From: Segatella copri
GTDB lineage: Bacteria; Bacteroidota; Bacteroidia; Bacteroidales; Bacteroidaceae
Assembly (NCBI RefSeq): GCF_949820605.1
Contig: NZ_CATKVU010000006.1
Coordinates: 310,001 to 374,000, forward strand
Direction: 5' to 3'
DNA: 64,000 bases
Under the pieces are notes generated by a model. The model worked only from the letters and a program-made list of their open reading frames with translations. It searched no databases and was not told where the DNA came from. Both the position numbers and the translations under genes were made by a program. Shown here piece after piece: positions 1-8,075 of this stretch (position 1 is the first letter of the stretch; each line of letters starts with the position of its first letter).

Positions 1-4
1 CGTT

Positions 5-2053
5 TTATTTCCCGAATCTGGAAGTATCTACTTCTTCATGCTGCTTGGCCTTGTAGCCGCCGAATCGATAGTTGAGGGAGAGGCCTATGATTCTGCCAAA
101 GTACATTTTGTTGATGACGTGCTGACCTCGGTAGGTGTCGTGCAGATGGTTGTCGCCTGTCTCGAAGATGTCGTTGCAGTAGGCTTTCAGCTGGAACTTG
201 TCATCCTTGAGAGGCTTCCAGGTGAGGGCTGCGTTGAGATAGCCTGAGGCAGGGATGTCGATGATTCCCTGGATGGCGTCGGTATGGACGGAAGCATCGA
301 GGTTGAGAAGCACATGCTTGCCAAAGAGAAAAGTGCCGTTCCACTGGGCTTGACAGAACCATTTGCTGCGGTCGAATGGAAGATCATAGAAGTGGGAATT
401 CTTGTCGTTCTGATAAATGCCGGTGAAAGTAAGGCGATTCTGCCACCAGTTGCCTATGTTGATTGGGGCTGTGAGCATCAAGCCTACCTGGTTTACATGA
501 TCGAAGTTGACATGCTTGTATTCCATCTCCTTCTTCTTGTCGCTTTGGTAAGGAAGCTGACGGAATTCATCTTTCGAGTTGTTGAAGAAGAGACTTGCCA
601 CGTATCTGCTGTGCAGAATGTAGGTAAGCGAGAGGCTGAGGTCTCGTGATGGCTTCAACGTCGGGTTTCCTACAATCTTTCCATATCCGCCCACATTATA
701 GGTGGTGAAATTCTTCACCGACCAATAGGTAGGGTAGTCTCTGGCGCAATCCAAGTCGAATTGGATGACATGTCCTGCCTTTGGAAGATAGGTGATGGAG
801 AGTGTTGGGAAGAGGTTCCACTCATCCCAGATTGGGGTGTGGTAATATTCTTCCATGAGCGATGCTTCCATCGTGAGTTTTTGACCGAATGACTTGCTGG
901 CTCCGACGCAGAAACTCATTTGGTCTTCGTTTTGAATGGTGTTGCCATCAGAAGACTTGTTGTTGTTTTCCTGCGAACTCTTGTCTCTTGATGTGGTATA
1001 ATTGATGCCGTAGTTCAAGCCCCAGTCTTTTCCTAAGTCGTGCTCCTGCTTGAGGTAAGCGTGCCATTTGTCGATTCGCTGCTGGCTTGTGATGTCGTAA
1101 ATCTCATCGTAGAGACTGCTTTTCAGCCATTGTTCATCCGGTGAATTATAATAGGTGTATTCTGCTCCTGCCGAGAAGCCGAATGGTGTGGAGTAATCCA
1201 AGCGGAAGTTGTGAAACTGACTCTTGGCATGGATTCTGAGAAGGGATGTGAAATCGCCATCATCCTCTGACGTTCCTCTCGTGTTATTGAGTTGTGAGGT
1301 GTAGGCAAAGCTGAGCTGATGATTTTTCGCCAGATGATAGTTGATGCCTAGTCGGATGTTGTGGTTGAGATGGCGTTTGATATTGTCGCTATGTGTAGAG
1401 AAGGCATAGGAAGTGCCATCAGTCAAGGTGTGGGCAAACTCATTTTCATAGTAATAATATCTCTTGCCATGACCGAAAGAATAGAGCATGTCTATTTCCC
1501 ATTTCTTGTTGGTGAAGAGCAAGGAGGTGCGCTCTGTGTAACTGTTGCGGTTCTGGTGGGTGTAGCCGCCGAAGAGCTCGCCTTGCAGGGAGTGAAAGCC
1601 TGTGTTGTGCTTCAGCAGGAGGTTGATGACCTGTCCCTTTACCTGATAGCGGGCTGGGGCTGAATAGATGACTTCAGCGTTGGCGATGCGGCTGGTAGGA
1701 ATCGTTTTCAGAAGCGAATAGAGCTGCTCGCTCGTCATGGTGGTAGCCTTGCCGTCTATCATCACGGTTACGGATTGGGCGTTGAGGGTCAAGGCTTCAT
1801 CCTGTTCGCTCACGCCAGGCAGTTGCTTGATGGCTTCATAGGCATTATCCACCGGATGGTTTTTGATGAGTTGAGGCAGGTCATAGGTCAATGCTGCTCC
1901 TTTCACTTTTACGATAGGTCGGTTGCCTTTTACCATCACATCGGGGAGGGAATGGATGATGCTGTCCATTCTCAGGGAATCATTTCTGTTTCCTTGTGCC
2001 CAGCCGGCAAGACTGATGGCCAGGCAAGCGCTTAATATAACCAATCTTTTCAT
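5..2053 (-). CDS. Outer-membrane beta-barrel protein with TonB-receptor-like plug
   Basis: The 682-residue protein begins with a clear signal peptide (residues 1-20, ending ...SLAGWAQG). A plug-like region follows at about residues 35-130, containing the typical 'IKQLPGVSE' and 'VMIDGKA' motifs. The rest is rich in aromatic, alternating segments typical of an outer-membrane barrel (OMP_b-brl_3 type). Such proteins resemble TonB-dependent receptors without an N-terminal carboxypeptidase-like domain; the substrate cannot be read from sequence. The gene is transcribed away from a sensor kinase/response regulator pair, so control by that pair is plausible but inferred. It is complete; the stop codon lies at the window edge. 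Confidence 0.85.
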   Translation of the reverse strand: MKRLVILSACLAISLAGWAQGNRNDSLRMDSIIHSLPDVMVKGNRPIVKVKGAALTYDLPQLIKNHPVDNAYEAIKQLPGVSEQDEALTLNAQSVTVMIDGKATTMTSEQLYSLLKTIPTSRIANAEVIYSAPARYQVKGQVINLLLKHNTGFHSLQGELFGGYTHQNRNSYTERTSLLFTNKKWEIDMLYSFGHGKRYYYYENEFAHTLTDGTSYAFSTHSDNIKRHLNHNIRLGINYHLAKNHQLSFAYTSQLNNTRGTSEDDGDFTSLLRIHAKSQFHNFRLDYSTPFGFSAGAEYTYYNSPDEQWLKSSLYDEIYDITSQQRIDKWHAYLKQEHDLGKDWGLNYGINYTTSRDKSSQENNNKSSDGNTIQNEDQMSFCVGASKSFGQKLTMEASLMEEYYHTPIWDEWNLFPTLSITYLPKAGHVIQFDLDCARDYPTYWSVKNFTTYNVGGYGKIVGNPTLKPSRDLSLSLTYILHSRYVASLFFNNSKDEFRQLPYQSDKKKEMEYKHVNFDHVNQVGLMLTAPINIGNWWQNRLTFTGIYQNDKNSHFYDLPFDRSKWFCQAQWNGTFLFGKHVLLNLDASVHTDAIQGIIDIPASGYLNAALTWKPLKDDKFQLKAYCNDIFETGDNHLHDTYRGQHVINKMYFGRIIGLSLNYRFGGYKAKQHEEVDTSRFGK

Positions 2054-2110
2054 ATTCTTCTTATTATCTTTTTATCGTTCTTTCGGAAAAAAAACTCCCG
2101 ATTTCGGTTG

Positions 2111-2142
2111 CAAAAGTACTGTAAAAATCTCGTGTCAGCAAG
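2111..2142 (-). promoter_or_regulatory. Bacteroidota-type promoter for the barrel protein
   Basis: On the minus strand TACTTTTG (forward CAAAAGTA at 2111-2118) is preceded 20 bp upstream by CTTG (forward CAAG at 2139-2142). This fits the TAnnTTTG/-33 consensus with a one-base deviation in the -33 element. Confidence 0.5.
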
Positions 2143-2237
2143 GATTTTTGATTATCAAGTCTTATCAGAAGTGTTATTTAGTCTTATCAAATCAGAAATA
2201 ATTCCCTGAAAAGTATCTTACTTATCTTCTTTTTTAT

Positions 2238-2245
2238 TACTTTTG
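2238..2245 (+). promoter_or_regulatory. -7 element just upstream of the sensor kinase
   Basis: TACTTTTG matches the Bacteroidota -7 consensus TAnnTTTG. It ends only five bases before the ATG at 2251, so transcription would begin at or next to the start codon. No clear TTTG is seen 19-21 bp upstream. Confidence 0.4.
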
Positions 2246-2250
2246 CAAGC

Positions 2251-3756
2251 ATGAAGTTACATCTTAAATACATAGTTACGCTCGTCATCACGGCTTTGGT
2301 CTGCATCTTCGCATATCAGACCTATTGGCTCGTGGGGCTTTATCAGTCTCAGGAAAAGGAGGTTGAAGCAAAAATCAAGGATGGAATGGAATACGCTCAC
2401 TTCATGGAGATGAAGAAGCGAATCGAACGATTGCGCAATGATGATAAAGGGCCTCATAGACAACTGACGGGTGCTGTTGCTTTTTCTATGGATGAAGACG
2501 ATGATATAGATCAAAAGGTAAAGGTGAAAAAGGTTCGTGGAGGAAAGATCGTTCAGTCTGTTCAAACAACTTTTACCAAGCAAGAGAAGCGTAGTGAAGA
2601 TGACAAGGACCAGGAATTGATGATGATGATGTCGGGCAAGCTGGCAACTATGGTGCAACAGGCGCTGTTTGGCAAATTGAATGAAATCGCCAAACCTGAC
2701 ATCAATGACTATGACAGTGCATGGGTTGCCAAGATGCTTTCAGACAGTTTGCTGGTGGGCGATAATGCTCATCTCCTTCCGCATCAGATTCAGCTTTTAG
2801 CAGGAAAGAAGATTTTGGCGAAAGTGACGACGAAGGGGTATGTGCCTTCCGCCAATGCCAAGCAATACCAATATGTGGTTTGTAATGAGGGGGAGGCGAA
2901 TGAGGAGAAATATGTCCTTACCCTAGAGCCGCTTACGATGACTGTGCTCAGCCAGATGGCAGGCATCCTTGCCACATCGCTCTTCATCATGCTCATCCTG
3001 GCTTTCGTCTTTTGGTTCCTAATTCATACGATGCTCAAGCAGAAGACGCTTGATGAGATGAAGAGTGATTTTACCAATAATATCACGCACGAATTGAAGA
3101 CTCCGATAGCCGTAGCCTATGCTGCCACCGACTCCCTGCTGAACTACGGAATGCTCCAGCATCCTGATAAGGCGCGCAAGTATCTCACCATCGCCCAGAA
3201 GCAGTTGCAGACGCTCAGCGGATTGGTGGAACAGATTCTGTCGATGAGTATGGAACGACGGAAATCGATGTTTCTCAATATCGTGGAAGTTCCTGTGAAG
3301 GAGGTGATTGAACCATTAATCTCCCAGCATCAGCTGAAAGTGAAATCAGGAGAAAGAACGGATAAAAAGGTGAGTATTTCATTGTCCGTAGAACCGGAAA
3401 ATCTGGTGGTTCATGCCGACCGGATGCATTTCTCAAACATCGTGAGCAATCTCATAGACAATGCCATCAAGTATTCTGAAGATAGCGTGAAGATAGAAAT
3501 CAAGGCTTTCCGAAAAGCCGAGGATGAAGTGCTGGTTTCCGTATCTGATAATGGAATCGGTATTGACCACGATAAATTGCCTTATATTTTCGACAAGTTC
3601 TATCGGGTGACGGATGGCAATAAATATACGGTCAAGGGCTATGGTCTCGGGCTTTTCTATGTCAAGAGCCTGATGGATAAAATGGGCGGTTCTGTTTCCG
3701 TAGAAAGCGAGCCGGGAAAAGGAAGCTGCTTTACCCTGCATTTTCTTAAAGGGTAA
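2251..3756 (+). CDS. Membrane sensor histidine kinase
   Basis: A two-component sensor kinase of 501 residues. A first membrane helix lies at about residues 6-28, a periplasmic/extracellular region at about 29-230, and a second helix at about 234-260. The phosphoacceptor motif HELKTP follows with His at about residue 280, then the ATP-binding domain with the N box (NLIDNAIKYS, about 400), the G1 box (DNGIGI) and the G2 box (GYGLGLFY). The response regulator gene follows after 103 bp, so the two form one system. The architecture is like RprX/RprY of Bacteroides, but I cannot assign orthology. The last codons and the stop run into a GGTAAAA-type repeat that fills the gap to the next gene. Confidence 0.93.
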   Translation: MKLHLKYIVTLVITALVCIFAYQTYWLVGLYQSQEKEVEAKIKDGMEYAHFMEMKKRIERLRNDDKGPHRQLTGAVAFSMDEDDDIDQKVKVKKVRGGKIVQSVQTTFTKQEKRSEDDKDQELMMMMSGKLATMVQQALFGKLNEIAKPDINDYDSAWVAKMLSDSLLVGDNAHLLPHQIQLLAGKKILAKVTTKGYVPSANAKQYQYVVCNEGEANEEKYVLTLEPLTMTVLSQMAGILATSLFIMLILAFVFWFLIHTMLKQKTLDEMKSDFTNNITHELKTPIAVAYAATDSLLNYGMLQHPDKARKYLTIAQKQLQTLSGLVEQILSMSMERRKSMFLNIVEVPVKEVIEPLISQHQLKVKSGERTDKKVSISLSVEPENLVVHADRMHFSNIVSNLIDNAIKYSEDSVKIEIKAFRKAEDEVLVSVSDNGIGIDHDKLPYIFDKFYRVTDGNKYTVKGYGLGLFYVKSLMDKMGGSVSVESEPGKGSCFTLHFLKG

Positions 3757-3859
3757 AAAGGTAAAAGGGTAAAAAGAACCTAGTCCCTTTTGCACCCCCG
3801 TTCCCAGCGATTCCATCGCTGGTCTCCCAAGTCTTAATCTTAAAAGTAAAAAAGAAAAA

Positions 3860-4591
3860 ATGAATAAGATAAAAGTATTACTGGTAGAAGACGAAACATC
3901 CTTGGCGATGATTCTGAGCGACACCTTGGAGGCGCAGGGCTTCGAGATGCGCACGGCGCATGATGGCGAAGAGGGACTTCGTATGTTTGATGACCAGAAG
4001 CCTGATGTGCTGGTTGCGGATGTGATGATGCCCAAAATGGATGGTTTCGAGATGGTGCGCCGTATCCGCAAGACGGATTCCCGTACTCCTGTACTTTTTC
4101 TCACGGCTCGTTCGGCGGTGAATGATGTGGTAGAGGGATTTGAATTGGGTGGCAATGATTATCTGAAGAAGCCGTTTGCCATCCAGGAGCTCATTGTCCG
4201 TATCAAGTCGCTTTGTCATCGGGCTTCTGCAGGAAATATTTCTTCTGAGGAACCGAAAGGGGGAAATGTTTCTCCTGATAATCCAAATGCTGCTGATCAA
4301 TGGCTCTCCATCGGTCGTTATCGCCTGAATGTTACCAGTCAGATTCTGCAGTTGGAAGGTAAGGATACAGAACTGTCACATCGTGAATCCGAAATCCTTC
4401 GCATGCTTGTGGAGAGCAAGAACAATGTGGTAGAGAGCAAGGATATTCTCCTGCAACTCTGGGGCGATGACAGCTTCTTCAATTCCCGCAGTCTCCATGT
4501 TTTCATCACCAAGCTCCGCCACAAGTTATCTGCCGATGAAAATATCAGAATCATCAATGTGAGGGGAATTGGGTATAAAATGATTTGCTAG
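3860..4591 (+). CDS. OmpR/PhoB-type response regulator
   Basis: A DNA-binding response regulator of 243 residues. The receiver domain covers residues 1-120, with acidic residues near 10-11, the phosphorylated Asp at 54 (VADVMMPKMDG) and the conserved Lys in NDYLKKPF. A winged-helix Trans_reg_C domain occupies about residues 150-243 and ends with the typical GIGYKM signature. It is the partner of the kinase directly upstream. The gene ends 25 bp before a convergent zeta-toxin-like gene, so read-through would give antisense RNA to that gene. Confidence 0.94.
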   Translation: MNKIKVLLVEDETSLAMILSDTLEAQGFEMRTAHDGEEGLRMFDDQKPDVLVADVMMPKMDGFEMVRRIRKTDSRTPVLFLTARSAVNDVVEGFELGGNDYLKKPFAIQELIVRIKSLCHRASAGNISSEEPKGGNVSPDNPNAADQWLSIGRYRLNVTSQILQLEGKDTELSHRESEILRMLVESKNNVVESKDILLQLWGDDSFFNSRSLHVFITKLRHKLSADENIRIINVRGIGYKMIC

Positions 4592-4615
4592 AATCTTGTA
4601 AAAGAACTATTCTTC

Positions 4616-5218
4616 CTATCCATCAACAAGCGCATCGAATGCCTCTTTGAAGTATTTGTCGAACCACTCGACTGGGTGATCTGTTATCTGATGCTTGCCT
4701 GATTTCTCGATGTGAATGGCAACAATGTCGCCAAAATCGGAAGTGCCATCAATGAAAAGAATGTTTTCAAAAAGTGGTAGAGAGGCTCTTACTCGTTTGA
4801 TGCCTTCCGTGAAGTTATATTCTATCACGTCTTGGTTTACATTATGACCGCCCAATATATGGCGTTGGTCAACACGAGTGGAGGAGTCGATAATATGAGA
4901 TAGACCGAAATATATCAAACAAATCTTATAGTTTGCATTTTTGAAATCTTTGATAAGATTGACAGGTAAATCTGAGGAGAAATTAGTTTCAAAGGCATAA
5001 TTTTTCTTTAATAGGATAGCTTCGTCTTTCTCTTTCATTAGTGTGGAGATAACGGTTCCTTCTACCCACGAATCTTTCCAGTCTGGATGTTCCTTACGAA
5101 GTTTCATGGCAAGTTGATCTCCATCAAATGCTTTTACACTTGAATAGAATGGGCCAAGTTTGCTTTTTCCAGCTCCGTTTGGTCCTGCAATAATGGTGAA
5201 TTCTAGTCGTCGTGTCAT
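4616..5218 (-). CDS. Zeta-toxin-like P-loop kinase
   Basis: A 200-residue P-loop protein with Walker A GPNGAGKS at residues 12-19, followed by a region typical of the zeta toxin family (an FDGD acidic motif, then 'AFETNFSS'). Zeta toxins phosphorylate UDP-activated sugars and block cell-wall synthesis; chromosomal relatives are often annotated only as 'zeta toxin family' and their substrate is unproven. The gene lies 20 bp downstream of a 92-residue gene on the same strand, the arrangement expected of a toxin-antitoxin pair. Assignment to the family is fairly firm; toxicity is inferred. Confidence 0.75.
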   Translation of the reverse strand: MTRRLEFTIIAGPNGAGKSKLGPFYSSVKAFDGDQLAMKLRKEHPDWKDSWVEGTVISTLMKEKDEAILLKKNYAFETNFSSDLPVNLIKDFKNANYKICLIYFGLSHIIDSSTRVDQRHILGGHNVNQDVIEYNFTEGIKRVRASLPLFENILFIDGTSDFGDIVAIHIEKSGKHQITDHPVEWFDKYFKEAFDALVDG

Positions 5219-5238
5219 AGTTGCAATTTTTTTGAGGA

Positions 5239-5517
5239 TTATGCATGGAGCAAGTAGCTCATTTTCCCCATTCCCGGAGCTGCTACTTGCTGGATAACAG
5301 TATATTTTCTAGTCTTTACATCAAAAGTCACTTCATCATCACTTCCGTCAGGATTAGCTAGAAAAACTTTTTTCCCCTCAAAATACGGCACGGAAATACC
5401 TTTCGCCCACGCTTCCAGGTAGATTCGTTCCACCTCATCGTGTACGGCATTGTTGATTTCCCGAATTGTCTTGCCATTCGAGAGTCGCCAACCTTCTATT
5501 TCTTCATATTTGCACAT
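5239..5517 (-). CDS. Small protein upstream of the zeta-like gene (candidate antitoxin)
   Basis: A 92-residue soluble protein with no signal peptide or membrane helix and no family I recognise with confidence. The middle part (residues 25-45) is helical and charged, and the C-terminal half is beta-rich (KVFLANPDGSDDEVTF). It is co-transcribed with the zeta-like gene from a good promoter at 5557-5588. By position it is the likely antitoxin or companion; this is inference from context only. Confidence 0.65.
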   Translation of the reverse strand: MCKYEEIEGWRLSNGKTIREINNAVHDEVERIYLEAWAKGISVPYFEGKKVFLANPDGSDDEVTFDVKTRKYTVIQQVAAPGMGKMSYLLHA

Positions 5518-5556
5518 AAGCCTTTAACCTTTAGAAAACCTTTGAAAAATCTACTG

Positions 5557-5588
5557 CAAAAATACGAGGAATCTTTTTAATAGCCAAA
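5557..5588 (-). promoter_or_regulatory. Promoter of the zeta-like pair
   Basis: Minus-strand TTTG (forward CAAA 5585-5588), a 20-bp spacer and TATTTTTG (forward 5557-5564) match the Bacteroidota consensus in both elements. The start site would be about 35 bp before the ATG at 5517. Confidence 0.7.
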
Positions 5589-5657
5589 TGTTTTAACCTC
5601 TTTTTTCTATCAGCTCTTATCAGAAGCATCTGTTTTTGAAAGTTTTTCCCAAAAAGG

Positions 5658-5688
5658 TTTGTGGTTTCAGGAATAATGGCTAATTTTG
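5658..5688 (+). promoter_or_regulatory. Promoter of glycerate kinase
   Basis: TTTG at 5658-5661, a 19-bp spacer and TAATTTTG at 5681-5688 give a full match to the Bacteroidota promoter. The leader before the ATG at 5752 would be about 58 bases. Confidence 0.7.
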
Positions 5689-5751
5689 CGGGCTGAAAGG
5701 AAAATCGCTTGATAGACGATGATTCTTGGAATGATATAATATAAATAGGAT

Positions 5752-6909
5752 ATGGATAGGAAAAATGATGGCCTCAGACTGATGGATGGGGCTGGATATA
5801 AGAAGATAATAATTGTTTGCGACTCTTATAAGGGCTGCCTTTCGAGCAGAGAGGTAAATGAGGCGATTGCTTCGGGAGTGAAGGAATGGAATGCGGATGA
5901 TGTTGCTCCCGAAATAAAGAAATTGTCTCTTGATGCTGCTTCTGAAATGAAGAAATTGGATTCAGATGATGCTTCTCCCGAAATCATTACCCTGGAAATG
6001 AGTGATGGGGGAGAGGGAATGCTCGATGCTTTTCTCTCGGCGATGAAGGGAGAGCGAGTGAGGATTCATGCCCATGATGCGCTGATGCGATGGATTGAGG
6101 CGGAATACGGAATCGTGGATGATACGGCGATTATCGAGATTGCGCAGACCGCCGGACTGGCTCTGATTGAGCCTGAACAGCACAACCCGATGAAGGCTAC
6201 TTCCTGGGGCGTGGGCGAGATGATTATGAATGCTTATCGCCGGGGCGTGCGCCGTTTCATCGTGGGCTTGGGTGGCAGCGCCACATCCGATTGTGGCATC
6301 GGAATGCTTAAGGCGATGGGCGATGACTGGAAGAAAATCCGACAGGAATGCAGTTTTGTGTTGGCTTCGGATGTTACCAACCCGCTTTGCGGCGAAAATG
6401 GGGCGGCTCATGTCTTTGCCCCTCAGAAGGGAGCTGATGCTAAGATGGTGCAGATGCTGGATGATAGGGCGAGGAAGTTTGCCGAGGTAAGCGCCAAGCA
6501 TTTCGGATATGATAGAAGTGAGGCTCCTGGGGCTGGTGCAGCCGGAGGTTTGGGCTATGCTTTCCTGCAATATTTCAATGCAGAGACACGACCAGGGGCT
6601 GAACTTCTCTTGGATGAGATTGGTTTTGATGCACTCATTCTGGATGCAGATCTCGTGATTACGGGCGAAGGTCATAGCGACCTTCAGACCTTGATGGGGA
6701 AGTTGCCGCAAAGAATTCTTGAGCATGTTACCAATCAGAAAATATGGCTAGTATCGGGCGGAGTTAGCGATAGAAAGGCTATGCTGGATGCAGGATTTGA
6801 TAGAGTTGTTCAGGTTACTCCTGAAGAAATGCCATTGGATGAGGCGATGAAGCCAGAAGTGGCTCGTAATAACATAATAAAGGCAATTCGTGAGCAATTT
6901 GCTTTGTAG
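5752..6909 (+). CDS. Glycerate kinase (GarK/GlxK family)
   Basis: A glycerate 2-kinase type enzyme (385 residues) that uses ATP to phosphorylate glycerate in the cytoplasm. The N-terminal IIIVCDSYKGCLSS motif, MSDGGEGM, the GLGGSATSDCGIGML motif and PGAGAAGGLGY near residue 260 all fit the family. Compared with usual family members there is an extra stretch of about 25 residues at residues 49-83, made of a three-fold repeat of a 33-36 base unit (5896-6000) around the motif 'DDVAPEI/DDASPEI'. A HAD phosphatase follows after 51 bp and may act on phosphoglycolate-like metabolites, though it has its own promoter element. Confidence 0.92.
   Translation: MDRKNDGLRLMDGAGYKKIIIVCDSYKGCLSSREVNEAIASGVKEWNADDVAPEIKKLSLDAASEMKKLDSDDASPEIITLEMSDGGEGMLDAFLSAMKGERVRIHAHDALMRWIEAEYGIVDDTAIIEIAQTAGLALIEPEQHNPMKATSWGVGEMIMNAYRRGVRRFIVGLGGSATSDCGIGMLKAMGDDWKKIRQECSFVLASDVTNPLCGENGAAHVFAPQKGADAKMVQMLDDRARKFAEVSAKHFGYDRSEAPGAGAAGGLGYAFLQYFNAETRPGAELLLDEIGFDALILDADLVITGEGHSDLQTLMGKLPQRILEHVTNQKIWLVSGGVSDRKAMLDAGFDRVVQVTPEEMPLDEAMKPEVARNNIIKAIREQFAL
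5896..6000 (+). repeat. Three-fold in-frame coding repeat in glycerate kinase
   Basis: Units at 5896-5931 (36 nt), 5932-5964 (33 nt) and 5965-6000 (36 nt) share GATGATG...TCCCGAAAT and AAGAAATTG blocks. They encode related 11-12 residue peptides directly before the conserved MSDGGEG motif. Confidence 0.75.
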
Positions 6910-6925
6910 TTTCAGCTATTATCTG

Positions 6926-6933
6926 TACCTTTG
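6926..6933 (+). promoter_or_regulatory. -7 element upstream of the HAD gene
   Basis: TACCTTTG matches TAnnTTTG and lies 27 bp before the ATG at 6961. No clear TTTG is present at the expected -33 position, so this is tentative. Confidence 0.4.
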
Positions 6934-6960
6934 TGACCGTTTTCAAATAAGGTAAGAATA

Positions 6961-7599
6961 ATGAAGTATATAATTTTTGATTTTGATGGAACCATCGGCG
7001 ATTCGCAGAGTCTCATCGTGAAGACCTTGCAGGATACGATGCGGGCAAGAAAACTGGAAGTGAAATCGGATGAGGCTTGTGCCAAGACCATCGGTTTAAG
7101 ACTGGATGAGGCTTTCGTCTCGCTCTTCGGAATGAGTGCTGAGGAGGGCCTGGAATGTGCGGCAACCTATCGCGAGATTTTCCTGGCGAACAAGAAGACG
7201 ATGATAGTGCAGCCCTTCCCTCATGTGATAGAAACCCTGAGAGCGTTGCATCGTTGTGGGTTTGTATTGGGTATGGCCAGCAGTCGAAACCATTGCTCGC
7301 TGGATGGATACGTGCATCAGATGCAGCTGGAGGATATATTCTCTTCCATTGTTGCAGGCGATGATGTGGAGCATGCGAAGCCGGCACCCGATATGGTCTT
7401 CAAGGCATTGGGAGAGATGAAGGGAACGGCAGATGAAACCCTTGTAGTGGGCGATATGACCTTCGATGTAGATATGGCGCATCATGCCGGCTGCAAGGCC
7501 TGTGCCGTGACTTATGGCAACGGAACCCGCCAACAGCTCGCCTCTGCCGAATGGATTATCGATGATTTCACAGAACTCCTGGAAATCGTAAAAGAATAA
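6961..7599 (+). CDS. HAD-superfamily phosphatase (phosphoglycolate phosphatase-like)
   Basis: A 212-residue haloacid dehalogenase hydrolase. Motif I is DFDGT at residues 7-11, a helical cap follows, motif II is ASSRNH with Ser near residue 106, the motif III Lys is in HAKPAPDM and motif IV is VVGDMTFDVDMA. The fold and cap type fit Gph/PgmB-like phosphatases that hydrolyse phosphoglycolate or sugar phosphates; the substrate is not determined. It follows glycerate kinase on the same strand and is closed by a strong terminator. Confidence 0.88.
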   Translation: MKYIIFDFDGTIGDSQSLIVKTLQDTMRARKLEVKSDEACAKTIGLRLDEAFVSLFGMSAEEGLECAATYREIFLANKKTMIVQPFPHVIETLRALHRCGFVLGMASSRNHCSLDGYVHQMQLEDIFSSIVAGDDVEHAKPAPDMVFKALGEMKGTADETLVVGDMTFDVDMAHHAGCKACAVTYGNGTRQQLASAEWIIDDFTELLEIVKE

Positions 7600-7608
7600 A
7601 CTGAACTC

Positions 7609-7672
7609 TGAATAAAAAGATAATTTTATTCTTGCTGGAATAAAAAAGCGGATAAAGTTATCTTTTTATTCA
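7609..7672 (+). terminator. Terminator-like inverted repeat after the HAD gene
   Basis: A perfect 15-bp inverted repeat (7609-7623 and 7658-7672, arm TGAATAAAAAGATAA) is followed by a run of T (7673-7679). It separates the HAD gene from the B12 riboswitch transcript. Confidence 0.6.
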
Positions 7673-7683
7673 TTTTTTTATAG

Positions 7684-7691
7684 TACCTTTG
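7684..7691 (+). promoter_or_regulatory. -7 element of the B12 operon
   Basis: TACCTTTG at 7684-7691 would start transcription near 7697, just before the riboswitch. The upstream -33 region is T-rich but lacks an exact TTTG. Confidence 0.45.
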
Positions 7692-7699
7692 CACCCGCA

Positions 7700-7930
7700 A
7701 TTGGTTTGCTGCCACCTTCTGCCGCCTCAGGCAGGATGAGTGCGTAGTGATTAAAAGGGAATCGGGTGAGAAGCCCGGACAGTCCCGCTGCTGTAAGCGT
7801 CTTATTGCGGCAAGCACCATGGTCACTGACATTTTTTCGGGAAGACCGCTTGCCATGAGTTTTGCATCTTTTTATGTTTACATAGAGTGAGATGCTGGGA
7901 GGACGCAAGTCAGAAGACCTGCCGTTGCCA
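7700..7930 (+). ncRNA. Cobalamin riboswitch
   Basis: The conserved cobalamin-aptamer segments are visible in order: GCCGCCTCAGGCAGGATGAG (7721-7740), AGGGAATCGGGTGAGAAGCC (7757-7776), then ACAGTCCCGCTGCTGTAA, and near the end GACGCAAGTCAGAAGACCTGCC (7902-7923 region). A variable insertion lies between the core and the last element. The btuB-like start is about 145 bases downstream, with an inverted repeat CATCGGAA/TTCCGATG around 7930-7986 that could belong to the expression platform. It is expected to lower expression of the uptake operon when B12 is plentiful. Confidence 0.93.
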
Positions 7931-8075
7931 TCGGAAAGAAATTCCCAAAGAATATCTCTGGGATATAAAAAGAATACGATTCCGATGATTCTATCCAACC
8001 CCGTGGGATGGGTTCGTGATGGAGACATATAGATATTTACTTATTATATTTAGGTTTAAGGTATAAGGAGATTAA

